64,000 nt of DNA from Paenibacillus sp. LS1 (GCF_026013365.1 NZ_JAPDOE010000018.1:1-64000), one strand, 5' to 3'; shown: positions 1 to 7,760, counted from the stretch's first letter. A program made the numbers and translations. Notes: a model not told the origin generated them from the sequence alone.

Positions 1-189
1 TGGTGGTGGTTTTTATTTGTTTATAAGGATTAAATATAATGAGCAGAAGCTCTAACATGATCGTTATTGGAAGGTAACATTTTTGTTACGGATAACAGCG
101 GCAAAACCAGTATAATAGGACTATGTTAAATATGCTAAAAGTACCTGACCACAGAGCTGGAATGTGCAGCTGTGAAAAGGAGGGTGTGT

Positions 190-630
190 GTGTTAAGTTG
201 GCGGAGACTTGGACTACAATCATTTCTGTTGCTTTGTCTGGCTGTTGTTATGGCAGGATGCGGTGAAGCTTCAGGAGCTGTATGGACTTCATATGAAGGT
301 GCGGTTAACGAGAAGAGTTTTCCGGTACCTAAAGTAGCGAATAAATCTGACCAGTCCGAAAACAATTCGGATATGGATTATGTACGATATACGCTGTCTG
401 GTATTAGTGAAAGTACTAGCTTGCCTGAGGTATATCTAGACGAGATTAAAAGCTGGGGTTGGACAGAGAGGCAAGCCAAGGGTACATCCAATGAATCCAG
501 TACCTTGCGTGTATTTGCAAAGGAAGGACATACTGTGCATTTAGCAGTACATGATGGTTCCTTTACACTAATGGTTCCTAGAAATGATGCTACTCAAACG
601 ACAGTTAAATCATTGGCTGAAGATGATTGA
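190..630 (+). CDS. small secreted lipoprotein, function unknown
   Basis: The 146-residue product starts with a classic lipoprotein signal: arginines, a hydrophobic stretch (about residues 9-20) and the lipobox VMAGC with the lipidated cysteine near residue 24. The mature part is hydrophilic and not recognised; it contains a segment ending in a hydrophobic strand (HTVHLAVHDGSFTLMV), so a small extracellular beta-rich domain is possible. A GTG at 172 is in frame, but the Shine-Dalgarno AAAAGGAGG lies inside that extension (175-183), so GTG 190, six bases after it, is the better start. It has its own terminator and is probably monocistronic. It is likely anchored on the outer face of the membrane. 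Substrate and partners cannot be inferred. Confidence 0.75.
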   Translation: MLSWRRLGLQSFLLLCLAVVMAGCGEASGAVWTSYEGAVNEKSFPVPKVANKSDQSENNSDMDYVRYTLSGISESTSLPEVYLDEIKSWGWTERQAKGTSNESSTLRVFAKEGHTVHLAVHDGSFTLMVPRNDATQTTVKSLAEDD

Positions 631-686
631 GCTGTTGCGGTAAGGCTGAATATGAATAATTAACGCTGTGATGTTCCTTATATAGT

Positions 687-720
687 AAAGCTCCCGTGTA
701 ATTGATCGGGGGCTTTTTTG
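687..720 (+). terminator. intrinsic terminator after the lipoprotein gene
   Basis: A ten-base-pair stem (AAAGCTCCCG with CGGGGGCTTT, one G-T pair) with a ten-base loop is followed by a run of six T. It sits 57 bases after the stop codon. Confidence 0.85.
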
Positions 721-1248
721 TTATTTTGCGAAGTAGGCTTTAGTAGTGATAGGAGAAACGCTCGCTCGCGTAAAGCACAGTAGAGGGTATAAGAGGTACA
801 AAGGGAATAGAGCGAATGGAGTAGACCTTCTCGTACACGGATAGACGGTATGTGTGCTTGAGCTATGGGGGATTGCCGAGCTACTGGTGGAAACAGCTTA
901 ACGAGAGAAAGGGGGATAGAGAATGAGACTGAGTCAGAGATCGCTTAAAGGCGTAAGAACTAGGAGATAAATGGGATTGTAAGATATGGAGCAACAGGTG
1001 AAAAGAAGGAGAAGAATGGAGACTGGCGTGGGGATAACTCATTTAACTATACCCATGCTGTGGATAATGGATGAGAAGGGAACAACAAATAAAGGTTATC
1101 CACAGTGGATAACCTTTATTTGAGCAAGTGATGCTGAGTCAGCTGAACGATACGACAATCCTGTTTTGTATCAGAATATCCAAAGAACTCAGCCATTATG
1201 TATTACTGGTAAATGAGGTACATGTTCTATTGAATGAATGAAGGGCAA
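721..1248. other. 528-bp gene-free stretch, purine-rich, ending in DnaA boxes
   Basis: No convincing gene is visible. The + strand is strongly purine-rich from about 760 to 1020. A 15-codon frame at 923-970 follows a good Shine-Dalgarno (AAAGGGGG), but such a match is easy to get by chance in purine-rich DNA. The only structured part is the DnaA-box cluster at 1029-1122. Confidence 0.6.
1029..1122. promoter_or_regulatory. cluster of DnaA boxes with a 37-bp perfect palindrome
   Basis: Perfect matches to the DnaA box TTATCCACA lie at 1096-1104 (+ strand) and 1059-1067 (minus strand). One-mismatch copies lie at 1104-1112 (TTATCCACT, minus) and 1029-1037 (TTATCCCCA, minus). The 1096 and 1104 copies form the core of a palindrome at 1086-1122 with 18-bp arms around a single central base. 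Because the window is origin-proximal by gene order, binding of DnaA away from oriC is plausible. The same palindrome, with its A-rich left and T-rich right flank, could instead be a bidirectional terminator for the minus-strand gene at 1249-1773. Confidence 0.55.
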
Positions 1249-1773
1249 TTATTGCAGATAGTATGAGACATCTTGTTCATTCAATTTGATGAGTCCATCT
1301 TTGCGCTCGCGGGAGAGGACCATTACAACATATAAGCGAGGGCCCAACAACCACAGATGCCAGAAGATCAGCGAGAGGGTGAAGGACAATGGCGACCATA
1401 TCAAACATACTGTAATGATACATAGCCCAATCCAGCTCATGTTTAGGTGTACCCGGACAAACATACGGAAGCTGAAATGCTGATCAGGGATATAGCCTAA
1501 CCAGGGCATACGCAGATTCCAGCGCCAGCGTTTGGCATAAGAGGTACGGACCAGAAGTAATATGGTTCTTGCGATGACATAATGAATCCAGATGGTAATT
1601 GGGCCTGCCAGCACAAAAAAGAAAAGGCCAGTCCAGGAGAATGCGAGTAGATTGAATATGAGCATGATGACCGGCAGACACAGATAGCTGTAGATGACAC
1701 TGCGGGCGATAGCCTTTTTTTTCAGAAGCCGGTATTGATAAAATGTTGCCTTATTCTCCGGTTCGGCGATCAT
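1249..1773 (-). CDS. integral membrane protein, function unknown
   Basis: The 174-residue product has about four hydrophobic segments: two near residues 25-48 and 50-75, and two in the second half around the WIGLCIITVCLIW and LSLIFWHLWLL stretches. Short basic loops separate them (AKRWRWNLR, SRERK), and both ends are charged. I see no enzyme or transporter motif. It is the only minus-strand gene in the first 12 kb and stands alone. A Shine-Dalgarno AAGGAGG lies about 12 bases before the ATG, slightly far but usable. The palindrome at 1086-1122 may end its transcript. It is not a family I recognise; start and reading frame look sound because the frame is long and compositionally typical of a membrane protein. 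Confidence 0.6.
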   Translation of the reverse strand: MIAEPENKATFYQYRLLKKKAIARSVIYSYLCLPVIMLIFNLLAFSWTGLFFFVLAGPITIWIHYVIARTILLLVRTSYAKRWRWNLRMPWLGYIPDQHFSFRMFVRVHLNMSWIGLCIITVCLIWSPLSFTLSLIFWHLWLLGPRLYVVMVLSRERKDGLIKLNEQDVSYYLQ

Positions 1774-2267
1774 ACGATTATATATCCTCCTTCGGATTCA
1801 CGTTTGTGTGAGGTAGGTATTCGTTTTTTTACACGTGTAAAAGGGAATGAATCATGTATGTATATATGAACCTTGTATCTCACGCCATGACGATTGTACA
1901 AGATATTGAGATTCAACGGAGCTTATCTCAGTATACTCCCGAATGCACGGACTGTCAGGCTTTGATATCGTTATCATGTATTATATATCGGCTGAGAATC
2001 CAAGTTTTTTTAAGGAAATTGAATATAAGTTTGAGGCAGACCAAGGGATACGTGATTTAGAGGGAAGTGCGATGGAGTGCAGGATAACGGTGTAGACATA
2101 AGCAGGTGAATGTTCTTGTAGGAAAATGAATGTATTTTTCGGTACAGACACCCACGAGGGGGTGGGCGAATATATATATTTTATAGAAAGAAAGCACTAT
2201 GAAAATGTTTAAAATAATAGAAACTGTGCAATACTGATAGTAAACGTAAAACAAGGTGGGATGGTTC
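1774..2267. other. AT-rich spacer between divergent genes
   Basis: The stretch is AT-rich with no supported gene. A short hairpin (CACCC...GGGTG) lies near 2150-2165. The promoters of the minus-strand membrane protein and of csfB must lie here. I could not pick a convincing sigma-F or sigma-G element by eye. Confidence 0.5.
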
Positions 2268-2453
2268 ATGGAAGAACATGCCGAACACACATGTATTATC
2301 TGCGAGCAAAGAAAAAGAGAAGGCATTTTTATTGTATCTGAATTCATATGTGACACTTGTGAAGCAGAAATGGTTCATACCGATGCGCAGGATGCCAAGT
2401 ACAATTATTTTATCAATCAGATGAAACAGATTTGGGTACAAAAGAACGCATAA
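2268..2453 (+). CDS. csfB: anti-sigma-G factor Gin (CsfB)
   Basis: The 61-residue protein has the Gin-family signature: two CxxC knuckles, CIIC near residues 9-12 and CDTC near 27-30, followed by a helical tail. In B. subtilis, Gin binds zinc and inhibits sigma-G (and sigma-E) so that late forespore genes are not switched on early. The Shine-Dalgarno AAGGTGGG (2253-2260) sits seven bases before ATG 2268; the in-frame GTG at 2256 overlaps that site and is rejected. Its position just before the yaaO-type decarboxylase and tmk matches the B. subtilis neighbourhood, although xpaC and yaaN are absent. It is followed closely by a terminator. Forespore expression is expected from the family. Confidence 0.9.
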   Translation: MEEHAEHTCIICEQRKREGIFIVSEFICDTCEAEMVHTDAQDAKYNYFINQMKQIWVQKNA

Positions 2454-2512
2454 TCAATGTTGCTATAGAAGTAGAAGCTAAGCATCGCATTGCAATGATG
2501 CTGATGTGTATA

Positions 2513-2532
2513 GAGGCCCAATGGGCCTTTTT
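2513..2532 (+). terminator. intrinsic terminator after csfB
   Basis: The stem AGGCCC/GGGCCT with a three-base loop is followed by TTTTT. A second imperfect dyad (AGCATC...GATGCT) lies just upstream at about 2480-2502. Confidence 0.75.
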
Positions 2533-2709
2533 CTGTTTTTAAGAGGAGAGATTGTCTTGTCTGCCATCTTAGGAAGGCGTATGCTGATATAATGATATAG
2601 GAAATTTGCAGTAACGTGTGTGAAGATGGGGAAGAAGGGCGTTGCTTAGATTAGGATGCATTTTGGAACGCATCGGGCGCACATAATATATGTACAGGAT
2701 GGTTATTTC

Positions 2710-4536
2710 ATGGATCACAAAAATAAAGCAAGTAGAGCCCCTTTATATGAAGCGTTGCTTGCGTATCGTGATTCGAAGCAGCGTTCTTTTCATGTGCCTG
2801 GGCATAAGAATGGACAAGCTTACCGACAGTTGGTGGAAGAAGCAGAAACGGGACAACCTCCTATTAAGGATATCGTTAATGAGGAATACCAGCAAAACGG
2901 AGAGACTCAGAGGGATGTAGGAAAGAATGCTAACCATAGGGTAGAGCGTTTCAGTTCGGTGGATGAACATGGGACTGATCTGGAGAGTGGGGAACGTTCT
3001 GGCGATGAAGGGGCTTGTTCGGAAATAGAACTGGTACCAGTGCGTTCATTTCTGGAGATGATGGAGATCGATGTTACGGAGATTACGGGCACCGACGATT
3101 TGCATCATCCAGAAGGTGTGATCCAGGAAGCGCAGGAGCTTGCGGCAGATTGTTTTGGTGCTGAGGAGAGTTTCTTTCTTGTGGGAGGTAGTACAGCAGG
3201 TAATCTGTCCTTACTGCTCACCGTGTGTGATGAGCCAAACAGTATTGTACTGGTGCAAAGGAATGTGCACAAATCCGTTATTCACGGGTTAATGCTGGCT
3301 GGCGCAAGAGCTGTATTTCTGGAGCCGTGGGTTGATCCTGCGTCTGGACTTGCGGTCATGCCGTCGGTGGAGACGGTTCAGGATGCTGTCCAGTCTTATC
3401 CTGAGGCAAAGGGCGTATTGGTCACTTTGCCCAATTATTACGGCATGGGCGCTGATCTGACGCCCATAGCCGAGGTATGCCACGCCGCTGGCATGCCATT
3501 GCTCGTGGATGAAGCGCATGGCGCGCATTATGGGCAGCATCCGGAGCTGCCTGTCTCTGCACTGTCATGCGGAGCAGACGGTGTCGTGCAGTCGACACAT
3601 AAGATGCTGACGGCCTTCACCATGGGTGCCATGCTGCACATTCAGGGACCACGGTTAAATCGGTCCCTGTTAAGGCAGCGCCTGGCCATGGTGCAAAGCT
3701 CAAGCCCATCATACCCGGTGATGGCTTCGCTTGATCTGGCGCGCCGCCTGCTGCATGTGCAGGGCGCGAACACATTCACGGCGGGGCTCGCCGCCGTGAA
3801 TGCCTTTAAGCGCGGCCTTGCGGAGCTGCCGCGCTTCCAGTTGCTGCAGCCTGCACAGCCGCTGCAGCAAGAACCGCCAGCCGGAACAGCGAAGCCGGCT
3901 GGCCTTCCCGTGTCCGCTGCGCAGCAGACACGGGAAGGCCTGACCGCGGCGGCAATGCCAGCTGCCGCGGGGTATACCGCTCAGGACCCATTCAAGGCCG
4001 TCATCTATGACGGCACAGGGGTGCTGAGCGGTTATGGGCTACAGCAGCAGCTGGAAGCATGCGGCTGTGTGCCTGAGATGAGCGACGAACGGTACGTCGT
4101 CTTGCTCTTCAGCCTGGGCTCAACGGTGCAAGATGCTCAGCACCTGTTGCAGGCTTTACACCACATCGGCTCTGCCAATGGGCATGAGCAGGTCCAATCC
4201 AATGAAGAGCCGTCACATCAGCTTGCGAAAGGTTCTGCACATTATATTTCCACGTGGAACAATTTACAAGAAAACACTCGCTTCTCGGAACCGATCTCCT
4301 TTACAATACAACCGATTGTGGAGACGGATGCGATCAATGTGCCGATAGAAGAAAGTGCGGGCTGTCGATCAGCTGAGATGGTTGTTCCATACCCTCCAGG
4401 GATTCCGCTTGTATATCCGGGGGAACGCCTAAGTCCATCGATGGTGGCACGTATACAACTCCTGCGGGATGAGGGTGCAAAGTTTCATGGGGTATCAGAT
4501 GCATCTCTACAGGTATTGAAGGTCATGAAAGATTGA
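2710..4536 (+). CDS. yaaO: PLP-dependent Orn/Lys/Arg decarboxylase family protein (YaaO-like), enlarged
   Basis: This fold-type I PLP enzyme has the N-terminal HVPGHK motif (residues 28-33), the DVTEITG...DDLHHPEG segment, the cofactor-binding DEAHGAH (D267) and the Schiff-base lysine in STHK (K298). The family decarboxylates arginine, lysine or ornithine toward polyamines; the substrate cannot be told from sequence. At 608 residues it is about 125 longer than B. subtilis YaaO as I recall it. The excess is two low-complexity insertions. Residues about 57-112 are acidic and polar. Residues about 377-427 are Ala/Pro/Gln-rich, much more GC-rich than the flanks, and carry a 40-bp palindrome. Upstream in-frame starts exist, but ATG 2710 fits the family N-terminus. 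Both insertions would fall on surface loops if the enzyme is active. Confidence 0.88.
   Translation: MDHKNKASRAPLYEALLAYRDSKQRSFHVPGHKNGQAYRQLVEEAETGQPPIKDIVNEEYQQNGETQRDVGKNANHRVERFSSVDEHGTDLESGERSGDEGACSEIELVPVRSFLEMMEIDVTEITGTDDLHHPEGVIQEAQELAADCFGAEESFFLVGGSTAGNLSLLLTVCDEPNSIVLVQRNVHKSVIHGLMLAGARAVFLEPWVDPASGLAVMPSVETVQDAVQSYPEAKGVLVTLPNYYGMGADLTPIAEVCHAAGMPLLVDEAHGAHYGQHPELPVSALSCGADGVVQSTHKMLTAFTMGAMLHIQGPRLNRSLLRQRLAMVQSSSPSYPVMASLDLARRLLHVQGANTFTAGLAAVNAFKRGLAELPRFQLLQPAQPLQQEPPAGTAKPAGLPVSAAQQTREGLTAAAMPAAAGYTAQDPFKAVIYDGTGVLSGYGLQQQLEACGCVPEMSDERYVVLLFSLGSTVQDAQHLLQALHHIGSANGHEQVQSNEEPSHQLAKGSAHYISTWNNLQENTRFSEPISFTIQPIVETDAINVPIEESAGCRSAEMVVPYPPGIPLVYPGERLSPSMVARIQLLRDEGAKFHGVSDASLQVLKVMKD
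3901..3940. repeat. 40-bp near-perfect palindrome inside the decarboxylase gene
   Basis: The arms 3901-3914 and 3927-3940 are perfectly complementary (14 bp), and the 12-base centre contains a further GCTGC/GCAGC pair. The whole 40 bp is thus a palindrome with a single mismatch. It encodes GLPVSAAQQTREG on the + strand, and the minus strand in one frame reads almost the same peptide. A second 7-bp dyad (CCGCGGC, 3944-3950 with 3964-3970) follows. The surrounding 150 bp are markedly GC-rich. Confidence 0.85.
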
Positions 4537-4582
4537 AGAGAACATGAAATATCTGAATGTATTCACCCGTAGGTAGTCTATA

Positions 4583-4636
4583 TGACCAATACGGATAGCG
4601 ATACCCGACCCTACACATGTGAGGGTCTCTTGGTCA
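4583..4636 (+). terminator. nested hairpin after the decarboxylase, possible terminator
   Basis: TGACCAA (4583-4589) pairs with TTGGTCA (4630-4636), and inside lies GACCCT/AGGGTC (4607-4612 with 4622-4627). There is no T run, so termination is only possible. Confidence 0.35.
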
Positions 4637-4656
4637 TTAATCTACTTGCTAGGATG

Positions 4657-5018
4657 GTGTCTTCAAACTCAGGCATGCAATACGTTGAAGGATGTCAGTG
4701 TCCAACATCTTGAAGTCCAGGCTGCTGATCCTGGCGAATTGTCCAGACGATTTTCTAAGGAACCGAGGACGTCTTATTGAGTCTTCGAGTCCTCCTTTTA
4801 TTTTGTAAGGAACCTGAGACACGTTGTTTACCAGATTCACCTAACAAACACGCTGTAAACGGCTGGTTATTCCAATATAGCGTGTTACAGATTCCTTAGA
4901 TTGTTGCGGGCGCTTCAAATCGCTGAATAAGACGTCACAGGTTCGTTAGCGCTCCCGTTCCATGCTCTGCTCCAGACACGTTTAGTTACGTTCCGGCTTT
5001 CGGCAGGTTTGAAGACAC
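4657..5018. repeat. 362-bp element with terminal inverted repeats (MITE-like)
   Basis: The ends are perfect 12-bp inverted repeats, GTGTCTTCAAAC at 4657-4668 and its complement at 5007-5018. The two halves are also similar in inverted orientation. The segment at about 4755-4781 (containing GACGTCTTATTGAG) matches the complement of 4924-4950 (CTGAATAAGACGTC). The segment around 4805-4823 (TAAGGAACCTGAGACACG) matches the complement of about 4880-4898. No transposase and no target-site duplication is visible. A 63-codon open frame on the minus strand of the left half is probably incidental. The element ends 47 bases before the start of the lrgA-like gene, so it may supply or disrupt that promoter. 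Confidence 0.6.
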
Positions 5019-5065
5019 GCTCTGGTTCAACTTACAAAGATAGACATAAGAAAGAAGGGGCCACT

Positions 5066-5494
5066 TTGGGTATTCCGCTAAAAAAATATACAGGAATAGT
5101 CCTGCAAGTTTTGTTGATGTACGGTTTTTATTGGATTGGAAACTTGATTCAAGCTCTATTACATTTGCCGTTAACAGGTAGTATTGTGGGCATGCTGGTA
5201 TTGTTTATCGCCATTCAACTGGGATGGATCAAAATGAGCTGGGGAGAAGAAGGGTCAACGTGGCTTCAGTCGCATTTGCAATTATTATTCATCCCGCCTA
5301 CTGTGGGCATTATTAATCATTTTGATTTTTTTAGAGCGAACACCTTGTTATTGGTTCTGGGTTTGATCATTAGCACATTAATCACATGTCTGATATCTGC
5401 CAAATTAAGCGAGTGGCTCATGACATGGAGATCGTCTCATGCAGGTAAAAAGGAGGCGATCCCTTGTCAGCATTCATCCTCGGAATTGGAATGA
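5066..5494 (+). CDS. lrgA: CidA/LrgA family holin-like membrane protein
   Basis: The 142-residue protein has the four-helix CidA/LrgA layout: a first helix with LMYGFYWIGNLI, the conserved PLTGSIVGM motif at the second, a third with LQLLFIPPTVGII, and a fourth before a charged tail. Members act with LrgB partners on murein hydrolase activity, or on export of small organic acids (pyruvate in some Bacilli). TTG 5066 follows the Shine-Dalgarno AAGAAGGGG by five bases and gives a family-typical N-terminus; an upstream in-frame TTG lies in the repeat element and lacks a ribosome site. The last 31 bases overlap the lrgB-type gene, so they are co-translated. This pair is not at this locus in B. subtilis. 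Confidence 0.85.
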   Translation: MGIPLKKYTGIVLQVLLMYGFYWIGNLIQALLHLPLTGSIVGMLVLFIAIQLGWIKMSWGEEGSTWLQSHLQLLFIPPTVGIINHFDFFRANTLLLVLGLIISTLITCLISAKLSEWLMTWRSSHAGKKEAIPCQHSSSELE

Positions 5495-6156
5495 TTGCGC
5501 TAACCATCGCTGTATATATTCCAGCCACTCGTCTATATAAAAGGCTGAAATGGCCGATCCTTATGCCTGTACTCACAACGACTGCCATCCTGATTCTGAT
5601 CTTGGTGCTTTCCGGTATAAAGCTGGATACGTACATGCTAGGTGGAAAATGGATACAGGAGCTTTTGGGCCCAGCAGTCGTATCGCTCGCTTTTCCCTTG
5701 TCCAGACATCTGCATGTGCTGAAGCAAAATATCATTCCAATTGTGGGTGGAACGATCGGAGGCAGTATTACAGGTATAGCCACAGGGGCTTTAATCGCCA
5801 TTCTGCTTGGGTATCCTAAAGAGATGGTCATCGCTTTATTACCAAAATCCGTGACAACTCCTGTGGCTATTCAACTTGCAGATCAGGTTGGAGGCAATGC
5901 CTCGTTTACATCGCTGTTTGTAATGATTGCAGGTTTCTCAGGGATATTACTAGGGCCGATGCTCTTGAAATGGGCCAAGGTTCGCAGTAAACATGCCTAT
6001 GGAATTGGACTGGGTTCAGCATCTCATGCCCTTGGCATGGCAAGGTCTTTCGAATATGGAGAGAATGCGGTAGCGCTCAGCTCGGTATCCATGATTGTCA
6101 GTGCTATTGCCGGATCCATCATGCTTCCATTATGGGTATGGATCATATACGGTTGA
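5464..6156 (+). CDS. lrgB: LrgB/CidB family antiholin-like membrane protein
   Basis: The 230-residue polytopic protein has the LrgB family pattern: repeated glycine-rich helices, the motif VTTPVAIQLADQVGG near the middle, and the C-terminal GSASHALGMARSFEYGE motif. It pairs with the preceding CidA/LrgA protein; such pairs tune autolysis or carry pyruvate. TTG 5464 is preceded by a near-perfect Shine-Dalgarno (AAAAAGGAGG) inside the upstream coding region. No LytS/LytT two-component pair is in the window, so regulation is unknown. It is not possible to say from sequence whether the pair is of Lrg or Cid type. Confidence 0.88.
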   Translation: MSAFILGIGMIALTIAVYIPATRLYKRLKWPILMPVLTTTAILILILVLSGIKLDTYMLGGKWIQELLGPAVVSLAFPLSRHLHVLKQNIIPIVGGTIGGSITGIATGALIAILLGYPKEMVIALLPKSVTTPVAIQLADQVGGNASFTSLFVMIAGFSGILLGPMLLKWAKVRSKHAYGIGLGSASHALGMARSFEYGENAVALSSVSMIVSAIAGSIMLPLWVWIIYG

Positions 6157-6373
6157 ACGCTTTACTTTGTTGTTCATGTTGGAGTAACCGCTGACCTATA
6201 GTATTATAGAAAGAAACAAGCTTGTATGATCTTGGTGTTATTAATACGTACCGATATAGCTGTAGCTATACACCTCTGGGCGGGGGATATCATATCTTGT
6301 AGCAAGAGGGTCTAAGCATATTCAATTACAGCAGCAATAGATGCAATTATCGACATAGAAAGCAGGGAAGCAT

Positions 6374-7021
6374 ATGCAGGGCAGAGGTAAATTCATTACG
6401 CTGGAAGGGGGAGAGGGTTCCGGTAAAACGACGATGATCGGTAGAGTAGGTTCTTATTTTGAAGAACGGGGTATACCTTACGTAGTTACGCGAGAGCCTG
6501 GCGGGATTGAGATTGCGGAGAAAATACGTTCCATTATCCTGGACCCTCTTCATACGGCAATGGATGCTCGAACCGAAGCGCTATTGTATGCAGCCGCACG
6601 TAGTCAGCATCTGGCGGAGAAGGTAGAGCCTGCACTGAAAGCTGGAAAAGCAGTCATCTGTGACCGATTTGTCGATAGCAGTCTGGTCTATCAAGGATAC
6701 GCTCGTGGACTCGGGATAGAGAATGTATGGGCCATTAATCGCTTTGCAATTGGTGATCTCATGCCGGATGTGACCTTATATCTGGACATCGAGCCCGAAG
6801 TGGGGCTTGCCCGTATTGACGCTCATGATGGCCGCGAAGTGAACCGTCTGGATCTGGAAAACCTGGAGTTTCATCGTAAAGTGCGAGAGGGTTACTTCCT
6901 ATTAAAAGAGCAGTTCCCGGAACGAATCAGGGTTATCGATGCTTCCATGAAGCAGGAGGATGTCTTGGCAGCAATGATTTTGTCGCTGGAGACAGGGATT
7001 TTGAAGGATTTTGACGAGTAA
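6374..7021 (+). CDS. tmk: thymidylate kinase
   Basis: Tmk phosphorylates dTMP to dTDP in the cytoplasm, an essential step of dTTP synthesis. The 215-residue protein has the P-loop GGEGSGKT (residues 12-19), the TREPGG motif (about 39-44) and the DRFVDSSLVYQG motif (about 97-108) that binds the dTMP base and sugar. The length is typical. The ATG has a modest Shine-Dalgarno (GCAGGGAAG). It starts the conserved cluster tmk-darA-yaaR-holB-ricT-yabA, linking nucleotide supply to replication genes. The 217-bp spacer before it holds no recognisable element. Confidence 0.96.
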   Translation: MQGRGKFITLEGGEGSGKTTMIGRVGSYFEERGIPYVVTREPGGIEIAEKIRSIILDPLHTAMDARTEALLYAAARSQHLAEKVEPALKAGKAVICDRFVDSSLVYQGYARGLGIENVWAINRFAIGDLMPDVTLYLDIEPEVGLARIDAHDGREVNRLDLENLEFHRKVREGYFLLKEQFPERIRVIDASMKQEDVLAAMILSLETGILKDFDE

Positions 7022-7082
7022 TTGTCTAATATATAGACAGGGCATTTGATAAAGGTGCTTATTCTAAAGGAGGTTATGCAGG

Positions 7083-7412
7083 ATGAAACTGATTGTTGCG
7101 ATTATACAGGATAAAGACAGCAACCGATTATCCAGCGCATTGGTCAAAGCAAACTTTCGGGCAACGAAGCTTGCCAGTACGGGTGGATTTTTGAAGGCAG
7201 GCAACACGACGTTTATGATCGGTGTCGATGATGGTCAAGTCGAGTCCGTAATGAACGTCATTCGCAGCAGCTGTAAGGTTCGTGAACAGCTCGTGACTCC
7301 GGTCACACCGATGAGTGGAACAACCGACTCTTACCTGCCGCTACCTGTTGAAGTTCAAGTAGGTGGAGCGACTGTATTTGTTCTCCCAGTAGATCGCTTC
7401 GAACATTTCTAA
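7083..7412 (+). CDS. darA: cyclic-di-AMP receptor protein DarA (PstA, YaaQ)
   Basis: The 109-residue protein is a PII-like trimeric c-di-AMP binder. The family features are the N-terminal MKLIVAIIQDKDSNRL strand-helix, the T-loop region with ATKLASTGGFLKAGNTTFMIGV, and the C-terminal VQVGGATVFVLPVDRFEHF. Known members bind c-di-AMP at subunit interfaces; the downstream target is not established. The Shine-Dalgarno AAAGGAGG lies ten bases before the ATG. It follows tmk by 61 bp and is probably co-transcribed. The presence of a c-di-AMP riboswitch 8.6 kb downstream shows that this organism reads the same messenger by protein and RNA. Confidence 0.95.
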   Translation: MKLIVAIIQDKDSNRLSSALVKANFRATKLASTGGFLKAGNTTFMIGVDDGQVESVMNVIRSSCKVREQLVTPVTPMSGTTDSYLPLPVEVQVGGATVFVLPVDRFEHF

Positions 7413-7760
7413 TTAAACCTTTTGCATGGATCCCATGAGGGTCTTTCATTATCGATAGTATGTTGAAAACGATGGATGCAAGAAGATTTATACAAAGTTC
7501 GTGCGTGCTGCTGCTGGAACACCTTTCTTGATCAGAAGAATGGGCACACTCTTTCCGAATGAGCATTTCCTGGCTGGGGAATGCTCATTCGGAAAGAGGT
7601 TGACTACAAACAAAGAAGACCTTGATGGTGATGTGTATCTACCATTATATATAGAGTGTGATCAGCATCAGCATATATAAAGCCTCATCCTCACGCACAG
7701 GCGCAACGCGCACTGTGCTGATGGGCGATTAGCTAACTATGATAGAAAGCGGGCGTATCC
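7413..7760. other. 348-bp spacer between darA and yaaR
   Basis: No gene is seen. It contains the strong inverted repeat at 7549-7598, and near 7660-7725 a looser dyad (CAGCATCAGCA with a later GCTGATG). It separates yaaR from darA more widely than in B. subtilis. Confidence 0.5.
7549..7598. repeat. inverted repeat with 19-bp perfect arms
   Basis: The arm 7549-7567 (CTCTTTCCGAATGAGCATT) is exactly complementary to 7580-7598, with a 12-base loop. No T run follows on either strand, so it is not a classic terminator. It could be a processing signal, a protein-binding palindrome or an interspersed repeat. Confidence 0.8.

Noticed and set aside
172..189. Upstream GTG start for the lipoprotein gene
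   Set aside because: The Shine-Dalgarno AAAAGGAGG lies within this extension, and GTG 190 is correctly spaced after it.
1854..2060. 68-codon frame before csfB
   Set aside because: AT-rich, no ribosome site, no recognisable protein features; looks like chance.
2057..2441. Minus-strand frames opposite csfB
   Set aside because: They are antisense to a recognised gene and carry low-complexity composition.
4649..4840. 63-codon minus-strand ORF within the inverted-repeat element
   Set aside because: It lies in the left arm of the repeat, has no ribosome site that I can see, and is better explained by the repeat itself.
5009..5065. Earlier TTG start for the lrgA-like gene
   Set aside because: It falls in the terminal repeat and lacks a ribosome site; TTG 5066 has one at five bases.
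4657..6156. Lysis or phage island made of repeat element and holin-like genes
   Set aside because: CidA/LrgA-LrgB proteins are chromosomal and no phage gene is nearby.
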